Part shown: piece by piece, positions 25,800 through 35,161 of the stretch
Layout of the letters: every line of letters begins with the position of its first letter
Numbering within the stretch: position 1 is the stretch's first letter
Notes under the pieces: generated by a model
Told to the model about the DNA's origin: nothing
What the model saw: only the letters and a program-made list of their open reading frames with translations
The model's database searches: none
Made by a program: the position numbers and the translations under genes
Assembly: GCA_002746605.1 (NCBI GenBank)
Contig: PDPT01000011.1
Span: 1 to 43,950, forward strand
Length of the DNA: 43,950 nucleotides
Direction: 5' to 3'
Source: Ignavibacteriota bacterium
GTDB taxonomy: Bacteria > Bacteroidota > Ignavibacteria > Ignavibacteriales > Melioribacteraceae

Positions 25800-27857
25800 T
25801 CACCAATGTTTTGTTAACTCAATTTTTTCATCAGAACCAAATAAAACAAGAATATCATTTTCTTTTATTACATAATTGGGATCAGGCATAATAATATTAG
25901 TGTCATCGTTACTATCCGAAAATAAACCTTTGGTTTGTTTAATCATTAAAACTTCAAGTCCGTATTGATTTCTTAATCGTAACTGAACTAACGTTTTACC
26001 AATAAATTTTGCAGGAATTTTCTTTTCAACTATAGAATATCCATCAGAAACTTTTGAAACTTTATTTTTTTCAATCCGCATTAAATCATGTGCAAGTTCA
26101 TCAGTTAAATTATATTTGAAACTCTCGTGATTATAAGCATTTATTACATCGGTACGCCAAACAGTTCCAACGGCTTTACGCGGTGAATTTCTCAGTACAA
26201 CAGGAAGTTGTTCAACATTACTTGTGCCAAATAGTTTAAGTGTATAATCCAAATCATCCGATTTAAAAACCGTAATAACGTCCGGTCTTGCTATATCGCT
26301 TGCAATTAGTGTTTCTCTTATGTGTTGATATTCGGTAATTATCGGGCGTAATTCATTTTCCGTTATTGTACCAACCAATTCATCTTTATCATTAATCGTA
26401 TAGAAAGTTGCAAAAGGTTTTTCCAAAACCGTATTTATGAGTTTTCCTATTGAAGTATTTTCGGATATTAAAAATATATCACTGCGCATCACATCATCTA
26501 CAAAAATAGAACGTAAAATATTTGTTTCTCTTCCGCTCGATATTTTATAGCCTTCTCTTTCCAAATGCTTAACATGAATTGAACCCTTGATAAATATCTG
26601 CACAATTGTTGTACTTAAAATTACTGCAAGCATTAAAGGTAAAATGAAAGAATAATCTTTTGTCATTTCAAAAATGATTAGGATTGCAGAAATAGGAATT
26701 GAATTTACTCCGGCAAGAACTGCACCCATTCCCACTAAAACATAAGCAGTTGTGTCTAATTGAGTTCCAAAAAAATAATTGATTCCGAAAGCATAAAGAA
26801 AACCGGTGCAAGCCCCTATAAATAAAGAGGGAGCAAACAATCCGCCAAATCCACCTGAATAAAGAATTAAAGGAACGAGAATAAATTTTAAAAGCAATAA
26901 AATTAAAACCGCTGTCCAGATTTCATTTCCTGCAAGAATGCTGTTTATAGCATCATAACCAATCCCAAAAATTCCTTTAAAGTACACTCCGGCAAAACCC
27001 ATCATCAGACCTATAATTACCATTGGAAGCCAACCAGGAACCTTTTTGAGAATTTTTTCTTTAAATAATTGCTCTATAAAATCGGAATATCTTATGAAAA
27101 ACAAAGAAATAAAAGCAGCAACAAGTCCCAATAAAGCATATAAATACAATTGGTTATAAGAACCTATAATTATTTTATCAAAGAAAAATGTTGGAGTATC
27201 GCCAAGAAAAACTCTTGAAATTGCACTTGCCGTAACAGAAGCTAAAACAAGAGCGGAAAATGTTGGCGTTTGAAAATCGTTTAAGAGTACAATCTCCAAA
27301 GCAAAAAATATTCCTCCGAGCGGTGAATTAAATACTGCCGAGATTACTGCTCCGGCTCCTGCAGCCGTAAATATTCTTCTCCTTGCATCCGATAGTCCGA
27401 GCAAACTTCCTATTTTACTTGAAAGTCCGCCTCCGAGTTGTGCAACAGGTCCTTCGGGACCAACAGTATTTCCTGTACCGATACAAATTACCGGAGCAAC
27501 AAAATGAAAGAGCGTAGTTCTAAAAGGAATATATCCGCCTCGTAATGTAACGGCTTTTATTACTTCGGAAACTCCTTTCTTTTTAGCTGTGCTGGGAGCA
27601 AAGTAAGTCATTATTGCTAATACCAACATTCCTATTGCAGGAATTACGAAATATAAATATTGGGGAATATTATTAAATGAAATATGTTCTACAATTGCAA
27701 TCGATTCATGAAAAATTACTGCCGCAAAACCTACAACCGCCCCTGTAAAAACAGCGTAAATACTAAAAAGTGCATACTCTGGAATTTGAATTTTACTTAT
27801 TATTTTCTGAAAAGAAAACTTATACTTATTATTTTTCTTAAAGAATTTTATATTCAT
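25800..27857 (-). CDS. ClC-family anion channel/transporter with CBS pair and TrkA-C domain (copy 1)
   Basis: The 685-aa protein has a ClC membrane core (about 25-440). The gating glutamate is Glu135 in VGPEGPVAQLGG. The helix-F GG-F-AP motif (GGLFAPSLFIG) and the helix-N stretch IPISAILIIFEMTKDY are present. The usual GSGIP motif reads KKGVSEV. At the internal proton-glutamate site of exchangers the sequence is FALEIVLL, with Ile in place of the second Glu, as in several channels and some unusual exchangers. Two CBS domains (about 455-585) and a TrkA-C-like domain (about 605-685) follow, suggesting ligand gating. The gene is 4 bp downstream of a paralogue of identical length. The ion selectivity cannot be read from sequence. 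Confidence 0.9.
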   Translation of the reverse strand: MNIKFFKKNNKYKFSFQKIISKIQIPEYALFSIYAVFTGAVVGFAAVIFHESIAIVEHISFNNIPQYLYFVIPAIGMLVLAIMTYFAPSTAKKKGVSEVIKAVTLRGGYIPFRTTLFHFVAPVICIGTGNTVGPEGPVAQLGGGLSSKIGSLLGLSDARRRIFTAAGAGAVISAVFNSPLGGIFFALEIVLLNDFQTPTFSALVLASVTASAISRVFLGDTPTFFFDKIIIGSYNQLYLYALLGLVAAFISLFFIRYSDFIEQLFKEKILKKVPGWLPMVIIGLMMGFAGVYFKGIFGIGYDAINSILAGNEIWTAVLILLLLKFILVPLILYSGGFGGLFAPSLFIGACTGFLYAFGINYFFGTQLDTTAYVLVGMGAVLAGVNSIPISAILIIFEMTKDYSFILPLMLAVILSTTIVQIFIKGSIHVKHLEREGYKISSGRETNILRSIFVDDVMRSDIFLISENTSIGKLINTVLEKPFATFYTINDKDELVGTITENELRPIITEYQHIRETLIASDIARPDVITVFKSDDLDYTLKLFGTSNVEQLPVVLRNSPRKAVGTVWRTDVINAYNHESFKYNLTDELAHDLMRIEKNKVSKVSDGYSIVEKKIPAKFIGKTLVQLRLRNQYGLEVLMIKQTKGLFSDSNDDTNIIMPDPNYVIKENDILVLFGSDEKIELTKHW

Positions 27858-27861
27858 ACAA

Positions 27862-29919
27862 TCAAGGTAAATTTTTTATCAAATTAATATTTTTGCTTTC
27901 ACCGGCAATTACAAGATATTCATCTTCGCAAATAATATAATTGGGATCGGGTATAGCTTTTACTATTTGATTAGTTCCTTTTTTCTTTTTTATTGATAAA
28001 ATATCTACACCATATTTAGCTCTAACATTCAATTCTTTGATTGAATACCCGATAAAAGATTTAGGCGGAGAAATTTTAGCCACTTGGTAACCTTCAAGAA
28101 AATTAACGGTTTCTTCTTCACCTTTCATGCTTATTTTACTTGCTAATTTTGATGAAATATCTCTTCTTTCAATTTCTCTATCATATTCATCTTGGATATC
28201 TTTCCGCCAAACCATTCCTATAAGTTTATCAGATTTATTGGACTCAACAACAGACAAGCCGTCAAAATCATGTTTCTTCATTTTGTCCAGAGCAGTCTGG
28301 CAGTTATCATTTAAAGTAACTTTTTCAAAGTTGGGCGAGAGTAAATCGCTTGCAACAAGCAGATTTTGCAATGATTCTTTTTCAAATAAATAATCTTTTA
28401 TTGTGGTTATTAAAATTATTCCCTTCAACTCGTGGTTACTATTCACAACAGGAAATTTTCTTCCTCTGCCATTAACAACTTTATTTACAACTTCATTAAA
28501 GTTATCGGAAATATTAATTTCATCTACTTCCTTTCTATACACATCTTTAACAAAAATTGATTCCATAACGTTTGAAGCAGTTCCCTCTTTGATATGAAGA
28601 TTTCTTAAAACCAATTTTAACGTGTAAATAGATTCACGGCTAAGTTTTGTTGCTAAAATTGTACTGATTACAACTGTTACCATTAATGGAAGTATGATAT
28701 TATAATCGTTGGTGAGTTCAAATACAATTATGATAGCCGTTACCGGTGCACGAGTTGTTCCGGCTACAAGTCCGCCCATAGCCACAAGAGCATAAGCTCC
28801 GGGTCCGGCAGTTATATCAGGAAAATATGTGTGAACAAAATAACCGAAAAAAGCTCCAAGCATTGCTCCCATAAAAAGTGACGGAGCAAAAATACCTCCC
28901 GAACCACCACTTCCTAGAGTTACAGATGTTGCAATAATTTTAATAAATATTAATCCGAGTGCAACATACCAAACCATTTTTCCGTAAAGAGCTGCATTTA
29001 TTGATTCGTAACCAACACCCATTACTTGTGGAAAAATTAAAGCAATTGCACCAATTGCAAGTCCGCCTGTTATTGGTTTTAAGTATTCGGGAATTTTGAA
29101 TTTATCATCAAAGAAATCTTCGGAAAAATATAAAACTTTTATAAACAGATAAGAAACTATTCCCGAAATCGCTCCAAGTACAAAGTAGAAACCTATTTCG
29201 TAAGGAGAAACATATTGATAAGAAGGAACGGTAAAAGCAGCAAATCTGCCTTCAAAGGAATGCGAAACAACTGTTGCCATTACCGAAGAAATAACAATAG
29301 GTGAAAACTGAGCGACCGCAAAATCCATTAAAATAATTTCCACGGCAAATAAAGCACCGGCTATTGGAGCATTAAAAGCAGCGGCAATTCCCGCAGCAGC
29401 TCCGCAACCTACAAGTGTTTTCAATCTTGAACTCGGCACTTTAAAAAATTGTCCAACTGTTGAACCAAGACTTGATCCAATTTGAATTATTGGTCCTTCT
29501 CTTCCAACAGAACCACCTGTACCAATTGTTATTGCAGATGCAAGTGCTTTAACTATTGCTACTCTCGGTCTTATTGAACCACCCCTTAAAAGAATTGCCT
29601 GCATAACTTCCGGCACACCATGACCCTTAGCTTCGGGTGCGAAAAAATAAATAAGCGGACCAACTAATAAGCCGCCAATTGCAGGAATAAGAATAACCCA
29701 ATACCAAGGCGAAGACATTATTCCTTCGAGATAATTTCCCTCGCCTCCAAAAGAAAGTTCTGAAATAAATTCAATTAAAGCTCTTATTGCTATTGCTGCA
29801 AATCCGGCAAGAACACCAATAATAATTGCAACAATTATCATAAAGGTGTTTTCTGTGAGTTTAGCTTTATCTAAAAGTTGAGCTAAACGCTGCGATAAAT
29901 TTGATAATAGTTTTTTCAA
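27862..29919 (-). CDS. ClC-family anion channel/transporter with CBS pair and TrkA-C domain (copy 2)
   Basis: This is the paralogue of the adjacent ClC and the first gene of the operon, again 685 aa. The gating residue is Glu141 in VGREGPIIQIGSS. The anion-site loop reads AKGHGVPEV instead of KKGVSEV. Other core motifs are GGIFAPSLFMG and APVTAIIIVFELTNDY. Position 203 (E. coli numbering) is Ile in FAVEIILM. A CBS pair (about 460-590) and a TrkA-C-like domain (about 608-685) end the protein. Its divergence from copy 1 at the selectivity loop suggests different anion preference or a heterodimer. The DUF819 gene is divergent across a 154-bp gap. Confidence 0.9.
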   Translation of the reverse strand: MKKLLSNLSQRLAQLLDKAKLTENTFMIIVAIIIGVLAGFAAIAIRALIEFISELSFGGEGNYLEGIMSSPWYWVILIPAIGGLLVGPLIYFFAPEAKGHGVPEVMQAILLRGGSIRPRVAIVKALASAITIGTGGSVGREGPIIQIGSSLGSTVGQFFKVPSSRLKTLVGCGAAAGIAAAFNAPIAGALFAVEIILMDFAVAQFSPIVISSVMATVVSHSFEGRFAAFTVPSYQYVSPYEIGFYFVLGAISGIVSYLFIKVLYFSEDFFDDKFKIPEYLKPITGGLAIGAIALIFPQVMGVGYESINAALYGKMVWYVALGLIFIKIIATSVTLGSGGSGGIFAPSLFMGAMLGAFFGYFVHTYFPDITAGPGAYALVAMGGLVAGTTRAPVTAIIIVFELTNDYNIILPLMVTVVISTILATKLSRESIYTLKLVLRNLHIKEGTASNVMESIFVKDVYRKEVDEINISDNFNEVVNKVVNGRGRKFPVVNSNHELKGIILITTIKDYLFEKESLQNLLVASDLLSPNFEKVTLNDNCQTALDKMKKHDFDGLSVVESNKSDKLIGMVWRKDIQDEYDREIERRDISSKLASKISMKGEEETVNFLEGYQVAKISPPKSFIGYSIKELNVRAKYGVDILSIKKKKGTNQIVKAIPDPNYIICEDEYLVIAGESKNINLIKNLP

Positions 29920-30073
29920 TTTCTTAACTTATTTTTTCGATAAAGTAAAAATATACTTCACAAGTTTATGAAGCAATTCTTATAATATGAATATAAGCAA
30001 ATTTATACCTATTTGAATGAAATTGTGATTTTATTTATTTAATTTTCTTTAGCTATTAATAAAAAGATAATAT

Positions 30074-31309
30074 ATGTTCCCCATAACAAACGATGCTGTA
30101 ATTTTTGGTATTTTATTAGTTATCCTCACACTTATTTTTCAAACTTCAAGTAGTAAAAATCCGGCGTGGCAAAAATTTTATAAGTTCATTCCGGCTTTAC
30201 TTTTGTGCTACTTTGTTCCGGGCATTGTAAACTCAATCGGAATTATTACTGTAGAAAATTCCCAATTATATTATGTTGCTTCACGCTTTCTTTTACCTGC
30301 AAGTTTGGTGTTGTTTACAATTGGCGTTGATTTCAAATCAATTTTAAAATTAGGACCTAAAGCTATTACAATGACTCTTACCGGAACCTTCGGAATAATA
30401 ATCGGTGGACCGCTTGCAATTATAATTGTTTCCGCTATTTCACCCGATACAATTATCAGCAGCGGACCGGAAGCAACTTGGCGGGGACTAGCTACAATTG
30501 CAGGAAGCTGGATTGGCGGCGGAGCTAATCAAACCGCAATGAAAGAAGTATTTAATGTTTCCGATTCTGTTTTTTCTGCAATAATTGCAATTGATGTTTT
30601 AACTTACAGTGTATGGTTTGCTATTCTGCTTTACGGTGCGGGAATAAATGATAAACTTAACAAATTCCTAAAAGCAGATACAACTTCGCTCGAAGAAGTT
30701 CAAAAAAAATTAGACAATAATATTCCCAACGAAACAAATTTATCTAACAAAAATGATTTAATGAAATTATTGGCAGTTGGATTTGGTGTAACTGCTGCTG
30801 CACATTTTCTTGCTGATATTATCGCACCTTTCTTTCAAAACAATTTCCCGGAAACAGCAAGATTTAGTTTAACATCAAACTTTTTTTGGATGGTTGTTAT
30901 TGCAACAACAGGCGGACTTATTTTAAGTTTTACAAAATTTAGGAAGTTAGAAAATAAGGGAGCTTCAAAAATAGGGAGTCTCTTTTTATACATTTTAATT
31001 GCAACAATCGGAATGAAAATGGAAATTTTCGGGTTTTTCCAAAATTATGATTTACTTTTAATTACATCTATATGGATAACTTTTCACGCAGTTCTTTTAA
31101 TTGTTGTAGGAAGAATAATAAAATCACCGTTCTTTTTTATTGCGGTCGGAAGCCAGGCAAATATTGGTGGGGCAGCATCAGCACCAATAGTTGCGGCTGC
31201 AATTTATCCATCGCTTGCAACTGTAGGAGTTTTACTTGCAGTAATAGGTTACGCACTTGGCACTTACGGTGCTTGGCTCTGTGCTGTTTTAATGTCATTA
31301 GTTTCTTAA
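30074..31309 (+). CDS. DUF819 family membrane permease-like protein (YjcL-like)
   Basis: The 411-aa protein has about 10-12 transmembrane helices in two inverted halves. The first half carries the re-entrant-loop motif IAGSWIGGGANQTAMKEVF, the second GSQANIGGAASAPIVAAA. A hydrophilic linker of about 35 residues (about 198-232) lies between them. This matches DUF819, which belongs to the same broad fold group as bile-acid/GltS-type carriers; the substrate is unknown. It leads a five-gene operon and lies 15 bp before the M23 peptidase gene. Confidence 0.85.
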   Translation: MFPITNDAVIFGILLVILTLIFQTSSSKNPAWQKFYKFIPALLLCYFVPGIVNSIGIITVENSQLYYVASRFLLPASLVLFTIGVDFKSILKLGPKAITMTLTGTFGIIIGGPLAIIIVSAISPDTIISSGPEATWRGLATIAGSWIGGGANQTAMKEVFNVSDSVFSAIIAIDVLTYSVWFAILLYGAGINDKLNKFLKADTTSLEEVQKKLDNNIPNETNLSNKNDLMKLLAVGFGVTAAAHFLADIIAPFFQNNFPETARFSLTSNFFWMVVIATTGGLILSFTKFRKLENKGASKIGSLFLYILIATIGMKMEIFGFFQNYDLLLITSIWITFHAVLLIVVGRIIKSPFFFIAVGSQANIGGAASAPIVAAAIYPSLATVGVLLAVIGYALGTYGAWLCAVLMSLVS

Positions 31310-31324
31310 CTATTTGAGTTTCAA

Positions 31325-32149
31325 ATGAAAAAAATATTACTAACTATAATTTTTTTACCTACGCTAAGTATTTTCTCTTTTGCTCAATCCGTTGAGTTCT
31401 ATGGTAAAGCGGAACCCGGCGGTTTGTTATTCGGGAAGGCAAAAAATCTAAAAGAAATCTTGCTTGATACAAACAAAATAAATTTTTCCGAAGATGGAGT
31501 TTTTGCTATTGGATTTGATCGAGACGATACTTCGTCATATCAATTGATAGTAAAAACACAAGGGACAACTTTTTTGAAAAAAATAATTTTGCCAAAACGA
31601 GAATATAAAATTCAAAGAATAAACAAAATGAAACAAAAATATGTTTCGCCGCCAAAAGAAGTCTTGGATAGGATTGCAAAAGAAAGAAAAATTTCGCAAA
31701 TGGCACGAAAGAAAGTAGGAAAAATTAAAAATGTCCTTTTCAATTCCGGATTTGAAAAACCGATAAAAGGCGGAAGAATTTCAAGTGTTTTCGGAAGCCA
31801 AAGGATTTTAAATGGTGTACCGAAAAATGCACATAACGGAATTGATATTGCAGTTCCCCGAGGTACACCGGTTAAGGCAATGGCAGACGGCAAAGTTCTG
31901 CTTAGTGCCGATAATTTTTATTATGCGGGGAACTATATTTTAATAGATCACGGACTTGGACTTAATTCACTTTATCTTCATTTAAGCAAAAGCCTTGTAA
32001 AAGAAGGTCAATTTGTAAAAAAAGGTGAAGTTATCGGTAAAGTAGGAACAACGGGAAGATCTACAGGTCCGCACTTACATTGGGGAGTTCAATGGTTTGG
32101 CAAACGCATTGACCCAAATTCAATTTTTAGTTTTACGGGAGAAGAATAA
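31325..32149 (+). CDS. Secreted M23 (LytM-like) metallopeptidase
   Basis: The 274-aa product has a signal peptide (about 1-21, ending SFAQ). An N-terminal beta-rich region (about 22-130) contains a conserved basic stretch, KKIILPKREYKIQR. The C-terminal LytM domain (about 145-270) holds all M23 ligands: HNGIDIA (His and Asp), SLYLHLS and GPHLHWGVQW with the HxH pair. It is therefore expected to cleave peptidoglycan cross-bridges or a related cell-wall peptide in the periplasm rather than act as a degenerate activator. The next gene begins at the base after its stop. Confidence 0.92.
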   Translation: MKKILLTIIFLPTLSIFSFAQSVEFYGKAEPGGLLFGKAKNLKEILLDTNKINFSEDGVFAIGFDRDDTSSYQLIVKTQGTTFLKKIILPKREYKIQRINKMKQKYVSPPKEVLDRIAKERKISQMARKKVGKIKNVLFNSGFEKPIKGGRISSVFGSQRILNGVPKNAHNGIDIAVPRGTPVKAMADGKVLLSADNFYYAGNYILIDHGLGLNSLYLHLSKSLVKEGQFVKKGEVIGKVGTTGRSTGPHLHWGVQWFGKRIDPNSIFSFTGEE

Positions 32150-32560
32150 ATGAAATTATTAATCTTTTACACAGAAAAATTTGCTTACGAAACAAACCGG
32201 AAAGGATTGAAAACTGCGGATGAACAAAATATAAAAAAAGAAATTAATGATGCAGTAATAGGATTTATCCATGCAGAAGCAAAAGATGAGGAGAATGCAA
32301 ATTATGTTGAAACCAAGCTTGTAAAAAATCTTAAATGGGCAGCACGCAAAAATGAAACGGAAAGAATAGTTTTACATTCTTTTAATCATTTATCAACAAG
32401 CAGTGCAACACCTGAGTTTACTAAAGAATTATTCGATAGAGCGGAACAACGTCTTAAAAAATCAGACTACAAAACTTCGCAAACACCTTTCGGTTATTTT
32501 TTAAATTTATCTATGGATGCTCCGGGAAATCCGTTAGCAAGAATTTTTAAAGAGTTTTAA
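32150..32560 (+). CDS. Freestanding threonyl-tRNA synthetase editing domain-like protein (tRNA-Thr_ED)
   Basis: The 136-aa protein resembles the N-terminal editing domain of archaeal ThrRS, which shares its fold with D-aminoacyl-tRNA deacylase. The start MKLLIFYTEKFAYE, the middle WAARKNETERIVLHSFNHLS and the GYFLNLSMDAPGNPLAR tail match that family as I remember it. Archaeal versions hydrolyse Ser-tRNA(Thr). No synthetase domain is attached, so it would edit in trans or act on another aminoacyl ester. It abuts the M23 gene without a gap, and the PLP decarboxylase gene follows after 72 bp. The family is fairly sure, the substrate not. Confidence 0.75.
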   Translation: MKLLIFYTEKFAYETNRKGLKTADEQNIKKEINDAVIGFIHAEAKDEENANYVETKLVKNLKWAARKNETERIVLHSFNHLSTSSATPEFTKELFDRAEQRLKKSDYKTSQTPFGYFLNLSMDAPGNPLARIFKEF

Positions 32561-32632
32561 AGTTTTCATACTTCACTCTTTCTTGAATCTTTTATACATT
32601 TATTATAGTGTTTATAAAAGATTAGAGGAAAA

Positions 32633-34063
32633 ATGCACAAAAATTTTGATATGCCGATTTCCGAGTTTAGAGAATACGGACACGAGCTAATCGATTGGAT
32701 TGCCGACTATTTTGAAAATATTGAAAACTATGATGTTCTTTCAAAAGTAAATCCCGGAGATATAAAAAAACAGTTCGCCAAAAATGCTCCGCAAAAAGGA
32801 GAAAGCATTTCAAAGATTTTAGATGATTTCAATAATAAAATTATTCCCGGAATAACTCATTGGAATCATCCGAATTTTATGGCTTATTTTAATTCAACCG
32901 CTTCGTTTCCGGCGATACTCGGTGATTTTTTAAGCAGTGCCTTAAATGTAAACGGAATGATTTGGAAAACTTCTCCCGCTTTAACAGAACTTGAAGAAAC
33001 GGTAATGGCTTGGTTTAGAGAAATGCTTCAACTTCCACAAAAATTTTTCGGACTTACTTATGATCTTGCTTCGATGAGTTCGATGCATGCAATTGCTGCT
33101 GCACGAGAACAAGCAAAATCAACATACACAACTTTTGATATAACCAAACTTAAATTATATTGTTCCGAACAAACTCATTCATCAATCGAGAAAGGAGTTT
33201 TAACACTCGGACTTCCATTAAGTTCTGTAGTAAAAATTAAAACCGATAATCAATTCAGAATGCTTGCAAACAAACTCGAAGATGCAATAAGAAATGATCT
33301 TGAAAACGGAATGCAGCCATTTTGCATTGTTGCCAGCGTTGGAACAACTTCAACCACAAGTATTGATCCGGTTAATGAAATTACAAAAGTTGCAAAGAAA
33401 TATAATTTGTGGCTTCACGTAGATGCTGCTCATGCCGGAAGTGCTGCAATAGTACCCGAAGTTAGAAGTATTTTAAGTGGCGTGGAAGATGCTGATTCTC
33501 TCGTAGTTAATCCGCATAAATGGTTATTTGTTCCAATTGATTTGAGCGTGCTTTTTACAACTAAACCTGAAGTTATTAAAAAAGTATTCTCGCTGGTGCC
33601 CGAATATCTTAAAACCGATGAAGATAACAAAGTTATAAATTATATGGATTACGGAATCCAACTCGGGCGAAAATTCAGAGTGTTGAAACTTTGGTTTTTG
33701 TTCAGATACTTTGGCGTTGAGGGATTACAAAAAATTATAAGAGAACATTTAAGACTCGGAGAATTGTTTGCCGATTTTATTGACCGAGAACCAAATTTTG
33801 AACGACTTGCTCCGACTCCTTTAAGTACAATTTGTTTTCGAGCTGTTCCCGATAATTTATTGGAAAAAGAGTTGAATAAATTTAACAAAAACTTAATGGA
33901 TAAAATTAATGATTCAGGAAAATTATTTTTAAGTCATACCGAATTAAATGGTAAATTTACAATAAGGCTTTCAATTTCCGGAATAAGAACAACTGCAGAA
34001 CATGTACTCGCAGCTTGGGAGCTGATAAAAAATGAATTTAATGAATTAAAAAAAAATAAATAA
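32633..34063 (+). CDS. PLP-dependent group II decarboxylase (aromatic-L-amino-acid decarboxylase-like)
   Basis: The 476-aa product follows the group II decarboxylase pattern. It has an N-terminal dimer-swapped segment, WNHPNFMAYFNSTASFPAIL with SPALTELEETVMAWF, EQTHSSIEKG, ASVGTTSTTSIDPV, HVDAAHAGSA and the PLP-binding Lys296 in NPHKWLF. The sequence is closer to aromatic amino acid decarboxylases than to GAD or histidine decarboxylase, but the loop residues that set specificity were not analysed. The likely reaction is decarboxylation of Trp, Tyr, Phe or a related amino acid to its amine. AGAGGAAAA lies just before the ATG. The MarC-like gene follows after one base. Confidence 0.9.
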   Translation: MHKNFDMPISEFREYGHELIDWIADYFENIENYDVLSKVNPGDIKKQFAKNAPQKGESISKILDDFNNKIIPGITHWNHPNFMAYFNSTASFPAILGDFLSSALNVNGMIWKTSPALTELEETVMAWFREMLQLPQKFFGLTYDLASMSSMHAIAAAREQAKSTYTTFDITKLKLYCSEQTHSSIEKGVLTLGLPLSSVVKIKTDNQFRMLANKLEDAIRNDLENGMQPFCIVASVGTTSTTSIDPVNEITKVAKKYNLWLHVDAAHAGSAAIVPEVRSILSGVEDADSLVVNPHKWLFVPIDLSVLFTTKPEVIKKVFSLVPEYLKTDEDNKVINYMDYGIQLGRKFRVLKLWFLFRYFGVEGLQKIIREHLRLGELFADFIDREPNFERLAPTPLSTICFRAVPDNLLEKELNKFNKNLMDKINDSGKLFLSHTELNGKFTIRLSISGIRTTAEHVLAAWELIKNEFNELKKNK

Positions 34064-34064
34064 A

Positions 34065-34694
34065 ATGTTAGAATTTGCAATCATAGCTTTTACATCTCTT
34101 TTTACAATGATGAATCCTTTGGGAATTATTCCGGTTTACATATCACTCACATCTCACATGAATTCCAAAGAGGCAAAAAAGGTTGCCCTTAAATCTGTGG
34201 TTGTTGGATTCCTAATTTTATTTCTGTTTGCCGTTGCCGGCAAATTTATTTTTGATCTGTTTGCCATCACAATAGACAGCTTAAGAATTGTAGGAGGAAT
34301 AATCTTCTTTATTGCAGGATATGATATGCTGCAAGCAAGATTAAACAGAATAAAATCCAGTAATGACGATGATTTTGAAGAGGTTAAAGATGTTGCGATA
34401 AGTCCGCTTGCTATACCTTTAATTGCAGGTCCCGGTGCAATTACCGTAACAATAGTTTTGTATAATGATGCAACGGATATTTCCTTAAAGTTAGTTCTAT
34501 TTTCCGTAATTTTTCTTATACTTTTAATAATGCTCGTTTCTCTACTCGGAGGCAGACAAATAATGAGATTTATTGGAGAAAACGGCAATAAAGTTTTAAT
34601 GAGAATAATGGGCTTAATTGTAATGGTAATTGCGGTTGAGTTTGTAATAAGCGGATTAACGCCTATTCTAAGACAAATTTTTAAGATTAAATGA
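34065..34694 (+). CDS. MarC family integral membrane protein
   Basis: The 209-aa protein has six predicted transmembrane helices and the family motifs MMNPLGIIPVYISLT near the N-terminus, LRIVGGIIFFIAGYDML in the middle, and AISPLAIPLIAGPGAITV. MarC-type proteins lie in the inner membrane. The original link to multiple antibiotic resistance was withdrawn, and transport of small metabolites is only a suggestion. The ATG is one base after the decarboxylase stop, so the two are surely coupled; export of the amine product is an inference from this context. Confidence 0.9.
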   Translation: MLEFAIIAFTSLFTMMNPLGIIPVYISLTSHMNSKEAKKVALKSVVVGFLILFLFAVAGKFIFDLFAITIDSLRIVGGIIFFIAGYDMLQARLNRIKSSNDDDFEEVKDVAISPLAIPLIAGPGAITVTIVLYNDATDISLKLVLFSVIFLILLIMLVSLLGGRQIMRFIGENGNKVLMRIMGLIVMVIAVEFVISGLTPILRQIFKIK

Positions 34695-35161
34695 GAAGAT
34701 TTATATTTTAACTTCTTAAACAAAATAATAATATTTTGCATTACGGTCTATTACTTGAACCTTAGAAAGTATTGTCTTCCATCTTTGCTGTCGTCAAGGA
34801 TTCCTTGATAACTAAATCTCCTCTTTCTACAAATATGTTTTTGATATATAACCGGTCTGAGGATTAATTTTTAGAGTTACTCTTTTTGCATCATTACGAG
34901 AAAAAGAATTTTTCGAAGTAATCTTGGCAGATTGCCTCATCCCATTAGCAATGCCGCTTGATGATAAACAAAAAATATGTCATTTACGAGCCAAGCGAAT
35001 CAATCAATTCCGTAGCTCAGACTTTTCAGTCTGAGAACTACTAAGAATACTTTTTGCAAAAAGTAAAAAGCAATAGTTTTTTCACTTTGGCCTCTTTATT
35101 TTTGTTATTAGGAAATTAATTATAGTTGATACTTTTATATTAAAACATCCAAATAAACATA
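34695..35161. repeat. 467-bp gene-free region with several hairpins and degenerate REP-like repeats
   Basis: No credible gene is present. Palindromic units seen are TCAAGGA-T-TCCTTGA (34794-34808), a degenerate hairpin at 34892-34953 with inner arms GAAGTAATCT / AGATTGCCTC, a second related unit at 34979-35005 (CATTTACGAGCCAAGCGAAT inside), the hairpin CTCAGACT-TTTC-AGTCTGAG (35016-35035) flanked by GTAG/CTAC, and the 16-bp palindrome ACTTTTTGCAAAAAGT (35049-35064). The CATTACGAG...GCGAA units look like the REP/MITE-type sequences common in many genomes. Confidence 0.65.

Noticed and set aside
34154..34741. 195-codon minus-strand frame opposite the MarC-like gene
   Set aside because: It is a complement shadow of a membrane protein gene whose plus frame has clear family motifs.
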